Positions 43,566-55,600 of a stretch of 64,000 bases of DNA are shown here, piece by piece. Position 1 is the stretch's first letter. Each line of letters starts with the position of its first letter. The stretch covers positions 558,001 through 622,000 of the forward strand of contig NW_020194643.1 of NCBI RefSeq assembly GCF_002865645.1, read 5' to 3'. Source of the DNA: Hyaloscypha bicolor E. Lineage: Eukaryota; Ascomycota; Leotiomycetes; Helotiales; Hyaloscyphaceae. A program made the translations under genes and the position numbers. Under the pieces are notes generated by a model. It saw only the letters and a program-made list of their open reading frames with translations. It was not told the origin of the DNA and searched no databases.

Positions 43566-46500
43566 ATGGACCTTGCCTCAGCTGCAGCCGGCTTGGTTGG
43601 CCTGGCAGCTCTTATTCTGCAAACTACAGCCACATTGCGTGCATTATGTCAAGACTACGCCACCGCCAGCGACAACCTTGGGCGAGTGTCTTCCTCATTG
43701 CAAACATTGCAAGATCTACTTAGAGAGGCGACCCGGCTTCTGAGCGACTCCTCGGTCACCAGGGTTACTACAATGCTAACAAGATCCAGGTAAGATTTCA
43801 TCTCGTTTTCAACCGTAAGTTTCTGACAATCTAGGCTGAATCTCATTCTTCACCACTGTCAAAAGGATCTTGAATTATGGACTTCTCGTATTGATCACCA
43901 CAATCCCAAGAGCAATGGCTCTAGATTAGGGAAAAGCTGGAAAAAGATCATCATTGCAGTCGACAAGCCAAGTCTGGATGATTTAACGACGAATATTATG
44001 CGTTATGTTGACCAGATTGACGCCTTGTTAGGTGTGATGAGAAGGTGAGAACTTCAGCGAATAGGCATTCTCTCTGCTAATCTTTTGCAGCGATTTAGGT
44101 GTGGCTACTAATGCGGTAGTTGCGGCCTCGATCTGGGCACAAGGCATTTTTCGTTTCAAAATCAAGAAGCAACTAGATGCGATTACCCATGGGGTTGAAA
44201 CGCTGCAAACTTCCCAGAATGGCTTTCAAGAGGGAGCATATTGGCGTTTGGATAATATTGGCGCTGCTGTCGGCTCAATTGAAGTCACTTTACATGATAT
44301 AGTTCAACAGAACTCGACAAGCGACAGACCGACGTTTAAACCGTCACCAGAGGCCGGCCGAACTTTGCTTCCTTTTGTGAGAAATGGGGACTTTGTTGGA
44401 AGGAAAGTAATTATCGATAAAATCGAGAATCAACTCGAGCTCCCAGGCTCAAATAATCGTTGTGCCGTATATGGCCTTGGCGGCGTTGGGTGAGCAAAGA
44501 ACCCCCTTCTCTTTCGGGCTTATCAAATTATGTTCTAGAATGGACGCTCATTGCGCTGGCGGACTTGTGGCAGTCACGGCATGCCCTTGCTGACGGCTGT
44601 TCAGGAAGTCTCAAGTGGCTTTAGAAGTCGCTTATCGCATGCAAAGCGTTTCTCCAGATATTTCATGCTATTGGGTTTCAGCCGTGAGCCGAACAACTTT
44701 CATGCAAAGTTATAGTAAGTAGATTGTCCAACTCCTTCTAATGTATTTGCTGATTCGATGACAGGAGACATTTCCTCGGCTTTACAGATCCCAGGAAGTG
44801 ATGATCCCAACAAGGATACTCTTGACCTAGTGAAAACTTGGCTCCGAGGAGACTGTTCCTCCAAGTGGTTAATGATTGTTGATAATGTCGATGATATCAA
44901 AAGCTTGAAAGGCCAAGCAGCCAACAGCATTGAGGCGGACGAGTCCGGATTCGACCTCCTTAAGTATTTGCCCCAATGCTCCCATGGGAAACTCCTTTTC
45001 ACGACCCGAAGCAAAACTGCGGCTCTTCGTCTGACAGGAAATGGGTCAGTAATTGAGATCCCGTCTATGGACGCAAATGAGGCGCAAGAACTTCTACGAG
45101 TGAGGTTGAAAGACGATGATTCAACCACGACTGCGCAAGATTGCCTCGACTTGGTGAAAGCTCTAGAATACCTTCCACTGGCAGTCAGCCATGCAGCAAG
45201 CTACATCCGAGAGATGGATATAACTCCAGCACGTTATCTTTGGATGTTCAATGACAGTGACAAGAAACGCACTAAGCTGCTCACTCACACATACGAGGAT
45301 CTTGCGAGAGACGAAGGACAAAGCAATACGGTTCTCACCACCTGGCGAATCAGTTTTGAGCAAATAGAAAGAGATTCGCCGGAGGGTGCGAGGCTTCTCA
45401 AACTCATGGCTACTCTTCATTGGCAGGATATCCCGCAATTTCTTTTGCAGCAAGATGATTTGGAAGACGAAGATGACTTCCTGGATGCAGTGAACCCCTT
45501 AATTGCTTTCAGCCTGGTCAAAAAATCATCCGACTCAAAGACTTTCAGCATGCATCGACTTATTCACATCGCCATTAAGTCTTGGGATCAAACGCTTGAA
45601 TTTGAGCAGGTTGCGGAGAAGCTGATCGTCCGAGTCTTTCCTCTTCTTGATATCAGTAGGGTATCTGTGGAACAGCGACAGAGATGCCGCCAGCTACTTC
45701 CTCACGCCCAAGCAATTGTCGATGCTTTAGGCATTCGAGACGAATCTTCCTTATCTTCGACTCAAATCAAATTCCGAGTGTCTTTATATTTGAGTGTACT
45801 GGGTCAATATCGGCACTCCCGAGAACTCGCTGAGAGTTTGGCTCGTTCTTTTCGAGAATTCTCGGACCGCGGTCAGTCTGACATTTCAATCTCGGTTATC
45901 GAGGACCACATAACGAGAATGTTCCTGAACGAAGGCAACGACAAGGTCGCCCTGGATAGAGCCCAGAAGGCTCTTGATGAGCGGAAAGAATTGCCACCTG
46001 ATAACAGTGATCTGATTCGAGCCAAAGATCTCATCGCCATGTCGCTCATGGCTCAGGGCAACAATCAAGCAGCGGAGGCCCAGTTGCGAGGGGCACATGA
46101 AGCTCTTGAAAGGGCAAGAGGAAAACGCGATCCTGCAACTATCTTTGTCCTGTTGTCTTTAGCAGTGGCTTATGCAGGGCAAGAGCGATGGAAGGAATGT
46201 GCTGAGGCTTATCAAGCCGCACTCGCCGTTCTCTTACCAAGTTATGGCGATCATAATGATTGTGTTATTCGCTGCATGGAGGGTTTGGCCGAAGCCGAGC
46301 GTTGCCTGTAAGGCCTATTTCTCAGTACAAACAAAAATTCTTCTGACGTGCTGTTCAGGTATCGCACAGAAAGAGGAGGCGAGTTGATCCGTAAGGCTAT
46401 TGCTCTCGCTGAAGAGATCTACGGGCCTGATCACCCTTACACCCTCCGGTACGCAGTTCTATTCCCTCAATACTTCTCACTACATCCAGTGTACAGCTAT

Positions 46501-48710
46501 TATATTCGATAACAGCTACAAATGTCTGGTTGTAGAATAGGACAGCACAATCATTGTGTTTCGTCTCTAGACCTCTCTCGAATAGAAACTAACCAGGCGT
46601 CCTCTGTGTAGTGCAGTCCTTCGCCTCGGCTGTCAATATCTCGACGAGGGCAACGCAGTAGCCGGCTTCGAAGCGTTTCAAAGAGTTTGGAAAGGATACC
46701 AGCAATTTTACGGAGACAATTCGAAAATAACTTTAACTGCTCTCAAACTGGTAGCGGTCAATCATCCGGACAACGACGAGGGCGAGAGACTTATGCGCAT
46801 TGCTGTTCAACAATCGCGGGAGCTTTGGGGCCCGAGTGCTACGAGAACTCGGCAATATGAGGATGCTTTGGTTTGGCGCCAGATTCGCTTAGGTTCTGCA
46901 AGTAAACAGAAAGAAGCCGAGACATATTGTCGAGAGCTATTCGAGGTTAGTTTCGTGTCCTCCCATTCCCGAGCCGAGCCATGTGTAAAGCCAAGGAGAC
47001 TGATATGCCACCCATATGTAGAATCGGAAGAAAGAGCTCGGGAACGACAATCCCTGGACTCTTGGAGCCCAATCTCTTTTGGGGAGGACTATGCTTTCTT
47101 CGTTTCACGCGGAGGAGGCACTCATCTTACTCAAGGATGCTGGTGAACGCCAGCTAAAGCTCCTAGGGGAACATCATCCCGACCTCTATAAGACCGAGTG
47201 TGCTCTTATTCTGGTGTATGATATCAGTAGGGGCTCTACCGACTACAGTTTAAAGGTAGCGCTGCTCCGCAAGCACCTCCAGAATTTACAACAACAACGG
47301 GGACTGCAAAATCGTGGTGTCCTTGAGCTGAAAAGCTCGCTCGGATACACTCTTTGGTCTCAGAACAGGAGCTTGGCCTCGCCTGCTGCGAAGAAGCTTA
47401 CTCAAGAAGGGGTGTCCCTCATGATTGAGGCATATGACATGCAACTGAAGCTGTATGGGAAGGAGAACGACACGGCCGTTGAAGCCGCCTCTCGATTGGC
47501 GAAGTATTACGAGATGGTCAAGGAATGGGACAAGGCTGAGTCGTTTCATCGACAGGTGTATAAAGCTTATCGTAAGAGATTCGGAGAGGAGTTCCCTGAG
47601 ACTTTGGCTGTGGAGACCCGAGTTTCGTTTGCTGTCATAGGGCAGGGTCGAGCAAAGGAAGGCCTCGAAATGCTCGAGAGAATCGTCCCAATCCAAACGA
47701 GACAATCTCACGATAATCCAGATCGCATCGCACTATGTCTTAACTTGGCTATGGCTAGAGTGATCATGGCAACTGCGCTATGGGGCTTGGATGAAAATGA
47801 AGTAGCCCTAGAGATGTTGAGGAAAGAGTCTACGGAACGCATCCTAGAACTACCCGAGCTCTCACAAAACGCACCTGTTGTGCAGTACCTGCTCCAACAG
47901 CTACGCTTGGTCGACAATTTAATAAGAGATGATATACTCGCCACCGAGACGAGGCAGTGGAAACCAGCTTCCGCTTGGCCATATCCCTTCAAGGAGCTCG
48001 AAGGCTTCTTCCCCCGCAAGAACCAGATCCATCCTTCGAACATTCGAAGGGTCAAGTCTTGGAACGCTACCTCAACAGATCTTGATCGGTCACCCGCACA
48101 AAGCCCCGACGAAGATCGATCAGCTACTCTCCGCAGGCTTCGAGGAGAACCCGAACCCGAATCCGAACCCCCACCAGCACCGGCACAGGGTTGGAGCTGC
48201 AGCCGATGCGAGACTCCAATCCCAATCACTGACTTCTTTTACCGTTGCTACGACACAGCTTGTCAAGATGGAAAGTACGCTGTGTGTGAAAAGTGTCATG
48301 ATTCGGGCATCACTTGCCTCGACTTCAAGCACCTTCCTCACCGAAGGAAAGCCTACTTCGTCTGCAACTGCTGTGAAAATGAAATTCAAGGCCGATACAC
48401 CTTTCACTGTGAAATTTGTGAGGACGGGCTTTATCTTGCATGTAAACCTTGCTATACATCTGGGAAACACTGTCCTGCGAGTGAGCATCATATGAAGAAG
48501 ATACTTCAGCCATGTTATACGGATTATTCTTGGTACGGCACGCGCTACTGCGATTCGTGCGGGAATGTACTTGAGGATGGAGAGACGTACGAGCACTGTC
48601 AGATTTGTGCCGGGGATGATTATGACCTATGTCGTGGGTGCTGGGATCTTGGCATAAAGTGTAAGGATGACAGACATAAGTTGGTGAAGAGGGTGTGGAG
48701 GGAGACTTGA
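43566..48710 (+). CDS. NLR (STAND) protein: N-terminal helical domain, NB-ARC, TPR-like repeats, three ZZ-type fingers
   Basis: Eight exons: 43566-43789, 43835-44044, 44091-44489, 44605-44714, 44765-46307, 46359-46448, 46612-46945 and 47022-48710. All are phase-consistent, giving 1,532 aa. Residues 1-~140 are helical, starting MDLASAAAGLVGLAALILQT like the N-terminal domain of fungal STAND proteins (HeLo-like). NB-ARC: P-loop GLGGVGKSQ at 273-281, Walker B KWLMIVDNVDD at 348-358, sensor-like LLFTTRSK, GLPL-equivalent LEYLPLAVSHAASYI and an MHD-like MHRLIH. TPR-like helical repeats run from about 640 to 1290 (e.g. EEIYGPDHPYTLR, LLGEHHPDLYKTE). After an EPESEPPPAP linker, residues 1360-1532 hold three Cys-rich ZZ-type modules (CSRCETP..., CNCCENE..., CDSCGNV...). 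Such proteins are regulated NTPases acting in heterokaryon incompatibility or defence; the ligand and output here are unknown. Confidence 0.9.
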
Positions 48711-49679
48711 CATGAGATAAGATATAAAAAGCTGGCAAAAGGCATATGCTACAAAGAAAGCCTACAATATCTATAAACAACCCTCTGCAACAGCTTCTAA
48801 GGGATCAGTTTTATTCGAAGGCTAAGAGAACGATTCGGGAGCGACCCGCCACTGACAACCTCGCTGCCTGGGAATTGTGTCAATTCTAAGTACTGTACAA
48901 AATGCTTCCGGCACAAGCTAATCACACTACTGGTAGCTAGCTCAACTCGACATAATTATGACCATGCCATTCTACAGTTTTTGCACATTCTCCAATCAAC
49001 CCAGTTCTTCAATTTATCCTTAAAAGCATGGATTTCCTATAGAAAGTTAGAAGCCAGCTTGCGCACGCTAGCGCCAGTCCCAAAATTACCGCCACGCCTC
49101 CCTTACAAACCCTTAGCATAATAAGAAGACTTCCTCATTTTCCATTTTCCTTCCCAGTAAACAATACCCTTTCTCGCTTCCAGGAAAGGGGCTAACAAAG
49201 TATCAACATTAGCAATGTGAACTTCCCAGCAGCACTGGTACCATCTGGCTCGTACGCCATGTTTTTGACAGCACTGTCGCCGGCACCAAGGGGAGTAGAG
49301 ATAGAGACAGCCATTTTTATTATAATCCTATTCACCTTCTCCAACCTGCTATTTTATCAAGAGATTAAAAAATCATACATGATCTTGCAACTGTGGTGAG
49401 AAGAAGAAGAGAGAGGCGAACGGTGGAAAACTTGGCTTTGGAAAGGAGAAGGGGTTTGAAATAATGGTATCCTCAACTTCTCAGCTTCTCATTGAAAAGA
49501 AGAAGAGCGCACCAAGTGTGTGTCCGAGCGGACTTGAGCTAGGAAAGAAAAGTCGAGGATAAAATTTCAACGGATGGAAGCTGCCTGGTGCAATCTCCTC
49601 CCCGTCTTCCCTTCCAAAAACCTATAACCCAATTCCCAAAACTGCAATACACATCCCGATGAAAGCTGCCAATCACCAT

Positions 49680-49691
49680 CCCCCCCCCCCC
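49680..49691. repeat. poly-C run (12)
   Basis: A homopolymer tract prone to length error in assembly. Confidence 0.9.
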
Positions 49692-50368
49692 ACCTTACTC
49701 CCAAAGTCCGGTATGTCTGATCGCTCGTGCTCTGATATGTGGTGGGGCTTGAATTACGCTTGGTTTTAACATGCTTAGGACTTATTTCCAACGCTTTCCT
49801 GAGCTGAGTTGTTGGATATCTCTCCCACTTCTCCGCCGGACCAGCCCCTTCCTCCTCTTTCAAACACCTACCACAGCCCACCCATGAAAACGCAGTTGCT
49901 GCCCTGTAAGTTAACTCAAAATCTTCACAGCTATACTATTCACACTGTAGCTTCGAGTTGTTTCCTCACTCGGTAAAAAAGTATTGGATAGCAGTAATCC
50001 CAGTCCCCACATTTCTCTCGCATCCCGAGCTCACCATAATCCAAAACTCATCACACATCATTATTTATCTTCACCGGGTTCGAAAGGCAACTACGCAGCC
50101 ATTCAATCTCACTCAGATTCCAAAAAAAAAAACTCAATTAATTTACGGCGAGATGAGAATTCTATTCTACTTTTCAAGGTTATATCGAGAATAAGCTGTA
50201 GATCTATATAATACAACACAACTAACTCGTTCTGCTAGAGCTGGCTAATAAGTAATTTTATAATCCTCTGTACTTCTGAGATTTTCTTTATATAGAGTCT
50301 TGCCTTTGAATTTATATCTACAATTTTAAAACTATGATGCAAATCCTAACGAAAGCGGAACTTAGAAC

Positions 50369-50662
50369 TCACCGACGATGATGAGCGCCTTCTTCTGCTC
50401 CTGAAGTTGAAACTTGGCTGGGAGGGTCGCGAGTGCGTGTGGTGCGCTGATTCTTACTCCTGCTGTCAGACTGCACCGTATCCTCGACAATAGTAGGTGG
50501 AGTCGTAGACGTAGACGTAGACGTGGTGTTGGAAAGTGAACGTGAAAGTGGAACTGTATTGTTGGAGGGGAGAGTAAGGGTTTTGGTGGATGTCAGGATT
50601 GAGGTGAGGGTCGAGGCAGGGAGGGTGGTGAGTGTTGCCGTAAAGGATGTAGAACTATTCAT
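50369..50662 (-). CDS. possible small Ser/Thr-rich protein
   Basis: ATG at 50662 (AAATGAATAG), 97 codons, then TGA. More than 40% of residues are Ser or Thr (e.g. MNSSTSFTATLTTLPASTLT), with a basic tail ending HHRR. A good GTAAGT at about 50728 and an AG close to the ATG would make a 5' UTR intron. There is no signal peptide, no membrane helix and no family. Low-complexity frames of this kind arise by chance, so this is weak. Confidence 0.25.
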   Translation of the reverse strand: MNSSTSFTATLTTLPASTLTSILTSTKTLTLPSNNTVPLSRSLSNTTSTSTSTTPPTIVEDTVQSDSRSKNQRTTRTRDPPSQVSTSGAEEGAHHRR

Positions 50663-51229
50663 TTTTATTATTTTTGAGAATGAGAGAGCCGAGGAGAGGA
50701 ACACGAGGAGAGGAGAGGGAACTTACGTTGATGGAGCTATTTGTATGACGAGGGTGCGAGCAGATGGTAAATGAGTGAGTGATTGGAGAATGGTATATCG
50801 AATTCGGAGGACGAGGTAAATAAATAAAAAGTTGAAGATGAGATGAGATGAGATCCTGGAGAGTCAGGGTCTAGACCGAGAAGTACTGTTAGGAAAAGGG
50901 AGGAAGTCTAGATCGCGTTCTATAGGTAGCATGACTGCGGAATGTATGGAGCCAGTGTCGGACAATAGGGGGCTTCGCTTGCGGCTCCACATTCTTCGCG
51001 ATGGCTTTTGCATATAAAAGAGATTAGAGGTACCTACCTGCCTCTTCTTCAACTTTTGTTAAATTCGCTGCGATAGAGTCGTCATCGCAAACATGGAAAC
51101 TCTTCTATTCTCTCTATCCTCCTGCGCAGGAATATGACTCCATATTCTCTAGACCGGAAACGCCCGCCAATCTAATCCCAACTCCGTCTCCCATGCCAAT
51201 TCATTATCATTATTTCTCGCTCGAGAAAC

Positions 51230-52679
51230 TCATGCAATCTTGTCAACCGTCAAAGTCCCTTTTTCTCCACCATCGCCAAATAACTCAACGAAACCCTGCG
51301 TCTCAATCCTCTTCTTCCACTTCTTACTCTCGAACCTCGCCAGGATCATCGTCATCCGGAGGACAACCCCGCTACTACTCTCATGCTCTTCCCCCGCTTT
51401 ACCCACCAGCGTGCAAGTCCAGCGTCCGAAAGCCCAGTTGAGGATATATCTGACTCCTGCTGTGTTATCTTCGGATGAGGAGGCCGGGGAGGATTCGGAG
51501 TCGGAGGACGAGATATGCGAAGAAGCAGCGAGCACGGCTTTGATGCGGTACACCTCGTCTTTTGGCGCGGATTTGAGGAGTTTTTCCAATTTCGACGCGT
51601 CGATTACCGAAGTCGGGGATGACGAGGAGAGAGTTATGGAGAGGACTTCGACTTCACTTTGATGGCCTTTCCCATTTTCATGCCCACGTCCATGGCCACC
51701 AGCTCCATTCTCACCACGAGAATGGTCGTGGCCATGGCCATTAACTTGAGGACTTGGCTCTTCGCCCAAGGTCCTAGCCAACCCCCCATCAACACCAAAC
51801 ACCACATCGACCTAGTATCAAATCAATATGGGTCTTCGCAGAACTCCAAGAGAGAACCCAAGAGTTAAGGAACCAAGCATTGGCCCACAACAACTGCATA
51901 ACGTCGGCCTCGGTGAAGCTTTCCTCGCTCTGAGCGCTCATAGAAAAAAGCAGCAAAAGTATATGAGAATAATGCTCACCGGCACCCGTCCCCGATCACT
52001 CTTCACCCACGCAATACTCTCCTCCAAATCACCCACTCGGTCTAAACACACCTCCATCCTCTGCTCGCCCGCCACCTCCCACTTATTAAACACAATCAAA
52101 TCTGTATATCTCGCTTGGATTTTGGCCGTGTAGGAGGTGTCCGAGTAGCCGGCCCAGTTCTCAACGTCGATTACGTGGATCACGCCGTCGAGGGTGTAAG
52201 CTCCGTTTGTTTCGCTTTTACGATTGTTAGAAGAGGGCTTGACGGTGGAGGGGAGGAGAGTGGATGCGGGAAATACCGGGAGAGACGATTTACTTCCATA
52301 GCCAGCGTAGCAGGGAATGCGCTCCCGCTCGTCTCGACAACGATTCGGTCTGGGTTTACCGTCTCCTGCGCAAATCGATCAGCCGTCTCCCTTCGTTCGC
52401 CAGGAAAAAAACTGGACTTGCAGCTAACTCCTTGAGCGCCTCGTCAAGCTGCCCGACAAGATTGCAGCAAATACACCCATTAAGCAGCTCCCTCACGCCG
52501 CCAATACTACTCGCGCTCGCAAGCTGGCTATCAACTGCCAGGTCGCCGAACTCGTTTTTGAGGAGGGCGAGCTTGTAGGTGGGGTTTTGGGAGAGGAGTT
52601 GTGGGAGGAGGTTAAGGAGGAGGGTGGTCTTCCCGGAGCCGAGGAAGCCGGTTAGGATTGTTATGGGTATGGGGGGCAT
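51230..52679 (-). CDS. CobW/COG0523 (G3E) GTPase, metal-chaperone type
   Basis: The start is at 52679 (MPPIPITILTGFLGSGKTT). Exon 1 runs to about 52429, a short intron to about 52391 (borders uncertain), exon 2 to 52278, intron 52215-52277, exon 3 52214-51980, intron 51815-51979 and exon 4 51814-51230; about 420 aa. Walker A GFLGSGKTT is at residues 11-19, the metal-binding CxCC motif GCICCNL has Cys69, Cys71 and Cys72, VVETSGSAFPATLAME is the G3E block, and NKWE is the guanine-specificity motif. Exon 4 holds a His-rich loop (GHGHDHSRGENGAGGHGRGH), then the C-terminal CobW domain (RYILNWAFGRWTCT). Family members deliver zinc or other metals to client enzymes using GTP; ZNG1 is the best-known eukaryotic case. 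The client here is unknown. No targeting peptide is apparent. Confidence 0.88.
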
Positions 52680-55600
52680 TTTGGAGTAGGGGAAGGGAGA
52701 GGAGAAAAGAAGAGGGGCGGGACAATGGGTTGTGGTTGGAGTGGAGAGGTTTGGGGATGTTGATGTTGAATTGAGGTTTTTTCCTTATCGGGGAGCGATA
52801 AGAAAAGCAAGGCGCGGCGAAAAGATCTTCCCCGCTTTCCCGATCGGGCTTGTTCCTTGGACTCAATTTTCAGAGAGCTTTGGAACATTGGCTTTCAAGA
52901 TTCCTTGAAGGCACTCAAGCACGTTTGGAACCTTCACTTCGGGGTTTCTCGAAGTGCTCAAACCAACTTTGGGATCCTCAGATCCATCACTCACCTACTG
53001 CTGGCTCTAGAACATTCACATCAGCTCAATGTGCAGCTCCCAGCATGCAAACCCCTCCTTCACGACGTCATGGGAAACATCAACATGCTCCTCGGACGCG
53101 CTTCCAAAAGCGAGACGCTTTCCTCGGCGTCAAAAATCAATATTACACTTCAATCCGCCTCCATCACATGATCTCCCGCAGTGTGGAGCGCTCCTCAAGC
53201 GCCGCCTAACCATAGGCGGTTAAACCACGGGAAGAAATTCAGGGGCTTCCCGCTCGGGAAACCCTCCCAGCCAACCAACCCCCCGTTTCCTCTCTCCCAC
53301 CGTTGAAAGTCGAAGCGTGTCGCTGAACACTGCGATGCGCGCAACGTCGTTGGACAGTCCGATCAGCTGTCAGATCGCGGGTATCTGGGAAACATCTATT
53401 CGTGACAGCGAATCAAGGCGTGTAGCCGTCCTGTTTCAACGGCCGGGCACGGCAGTCGGGTGTTAGGTTACGCTTGTCCTCGACGTCGAGTCTGGGAGGA
53501 TTCATGTGACTGTGACTGCAGTACGATCGGGACGGATGGATAGGAGACGCGCTGCCGTGAACGGATGTGCGCGTCCTAGTGTCTCGCGTTGAGACGCCGT
53601 GTCTCTCGGCGTTGGAACTTGGACGGCGTTGGGAAGTGGGGGAAGAGAGAATAAGCTTGAGCGCAAATCCCCTGATCCAGAACAGTTTGGCTGTGCCCAG
53701 GGACCCCCCCAACAACAAGGAGCAAAATTCCATCCCATCATGACTCACGAGATTCAACCACCCGACTTGCGTCCGATTGACAACGACGAGATCGTACTAA
53801 ATCGTTGAGTCTCATCGAGCAAGATCTACAGTAAATAGAGAACGATTCTGGAGGTTGACCAATGCTGAGAGGATGTAACCCTCCTTTAGGAGAATTGCCT
53901 CAACGGTGTAACGATGGTTTAATGCAGATACGGAGGGGACTTGTGCAGGCTCTATGCAGACTCTGTGCCGCTTCTTCCAGGCCCATTTTTGTTATTCTGC
54001 CCATACTATGTAGTATGTACGGTCCGTAGGTCGGAGGAAACAACTCAACCTGCTTTTTTGTGCTCGTTGCCAGCTGTTAGCAGGTGGGCTGAATCCGCAT
54101 CTCTGTATGGCCAGGAAATCCTGGGGGGTCGAGACTCGAAAGAAGCAGCAGGATGCAGGGGGTCTCTTTGGGAAAAGCTCGAAATGGCCAGGAGCGCGTG
54201 TGGGGCGCACGTCTTCCCCGGAGGCGAGGACGCTTCTGTCGAGTTCTTTGTCCAGAACGGAGGGCACGGTGTAATTGCAGGAACGGCCGACGCCGCAAAA
54301 GATCTGATTTGCCTGCCCAGGGGTCCAGATCCATTCTGTGAGCTTAATCTTTTAGCTCGTTTCAAGAAGGGAGCACTCACGTAGCACGGCGATGACATCG
54401 GAAATACAATTTTTTCGTGCTCAGGGCCCAAAGTCAGCCAAAGCCCGAAAAGCGACAGAACAAAAGAAGTCGTGACTCGTGACGTTGGCTGTGGAAATTG
54501 ATTGAGTTGGGATGCTGCTCCTGCGATGCTGCCAATCAATTGCTGCCGCGACGCCATTTTCTGCGCGAGAGGGGGGAGTGCGAGAATACTTGCCAGCGAG
54601 ATTTATTCCTTCTCGCTTAAACGCCTGCAGTGCAGTCAAGAAAGTTGGTCTTCTTGCAGCGAGGCCTTTTTCGGGACTGGCTCGCAGCGATTGGAGAGCC
54701 AGATCAGCCTGGACACAGGTTACGTTGGTACCTGCAGGACACTGCAGCGTTGCAGTGGGAGGTGGGACTCGGCGGATGGAGGGGTTATCCCCTCGCAATC
54801 AGATACTATTACTGACCTGACTCCTGACATGTGCGTCTCCCTGTGCGTCTGCACCCCGCTCTCAGTGCAGCTCAAAGAAGTGTGCGCACTGCTTCGTGGT
54901 CCAAATCTGTTGGCAGCGGGCGACAGGTCTCTTCGCAGGGTGTTGAATACAGTTTGTTTGCCAATTTGAGCCGGCAGTCGAGGGGAGGCGAGGGGAGGCG
55001 AGGGGAGGAGGCGAGGCGAGGAGGCGAGGGGGAGGTGAGGTCTGATTAGAATTGTTTCACGGCGGGCTGGCTGGCCGGCCTGTCCTGGACGTCGTGGGCC
55101 TCGCTGGCTGGATGTCACGGCAGCCCGCCAAAAATGTTTCTCTGGCAGCCTGGCCCTGGCCAAGCGAGCGGCAGCGATAAGATAGATCATAGATCATACG
55201 GAGGTAGACGCGCGATCCGAAACGAAGGCAATATCAGAGAACGCCGCAGGAGCGAGGCTGCCCACGCAGACATTTCCACCTGGTTGTGAGTGGCTCGTCT
55301 GCGTTTCGAAACAAGCAGTTCGACCTGCTGCAGTGGAGTGGACATTGGCAGCCCCTTCCGAGGCGTTGCAACCTGTTGTTAACTTGTGGCACAACATCGC
55401 CCCGAGTGTGGCTTGCAGTAGTGGTGGCCAATGAACCTTGAATCGGAGCTTTGCACAGATCCTCCCGCCCTGCACATCTGCAGGTACGCGTTGGTGTGAG
55501 TCTGGGAGCCAATCACGTGCGATGGCAGCCCAGGGGCATCCCGGCCGATCGAAGTATTTCTCGCCTTTGTTCATCCCATCTCTGCGTTTTCCCCTTCCCC

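Larger units (their letters stand above)
48711..51229. other. gene-poor intergenic region
   Basis: 2.5 kb. It has a 12-base C run at 49680-49691 and A/T-rich sequence at 50100-50340. The frame 49217-49399 has a hydrophobic stretch but no supporting signal. A Ser/Thr-rich frame at 50369-50662 is listed separately. Confidence 0.5.

Noticed and set aside
49217..49399. 60-codon frame with a predicted membrane helix
   Set aside because: Too short, with no supporting leader or splice sites; A/T-rich DNA readily encodes hydrophobic runs.
52321..52428. CobW intron using the acceptor TTGCGCAG before GAGACGGTA
   Set aside because: The only donor nearby gives the wrong phase, and this would remove ADRFAQ, which belongs to the conserved block; a shorter intron ending near 52391 fits better but is not certain.
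53941..54557. Overlapping frames of 147 and 170 codons on opposite strands
   Set aside because: Mutually overlapping, no domain, no splice or promoter support; typical of G/C-rich non-coding DNA.
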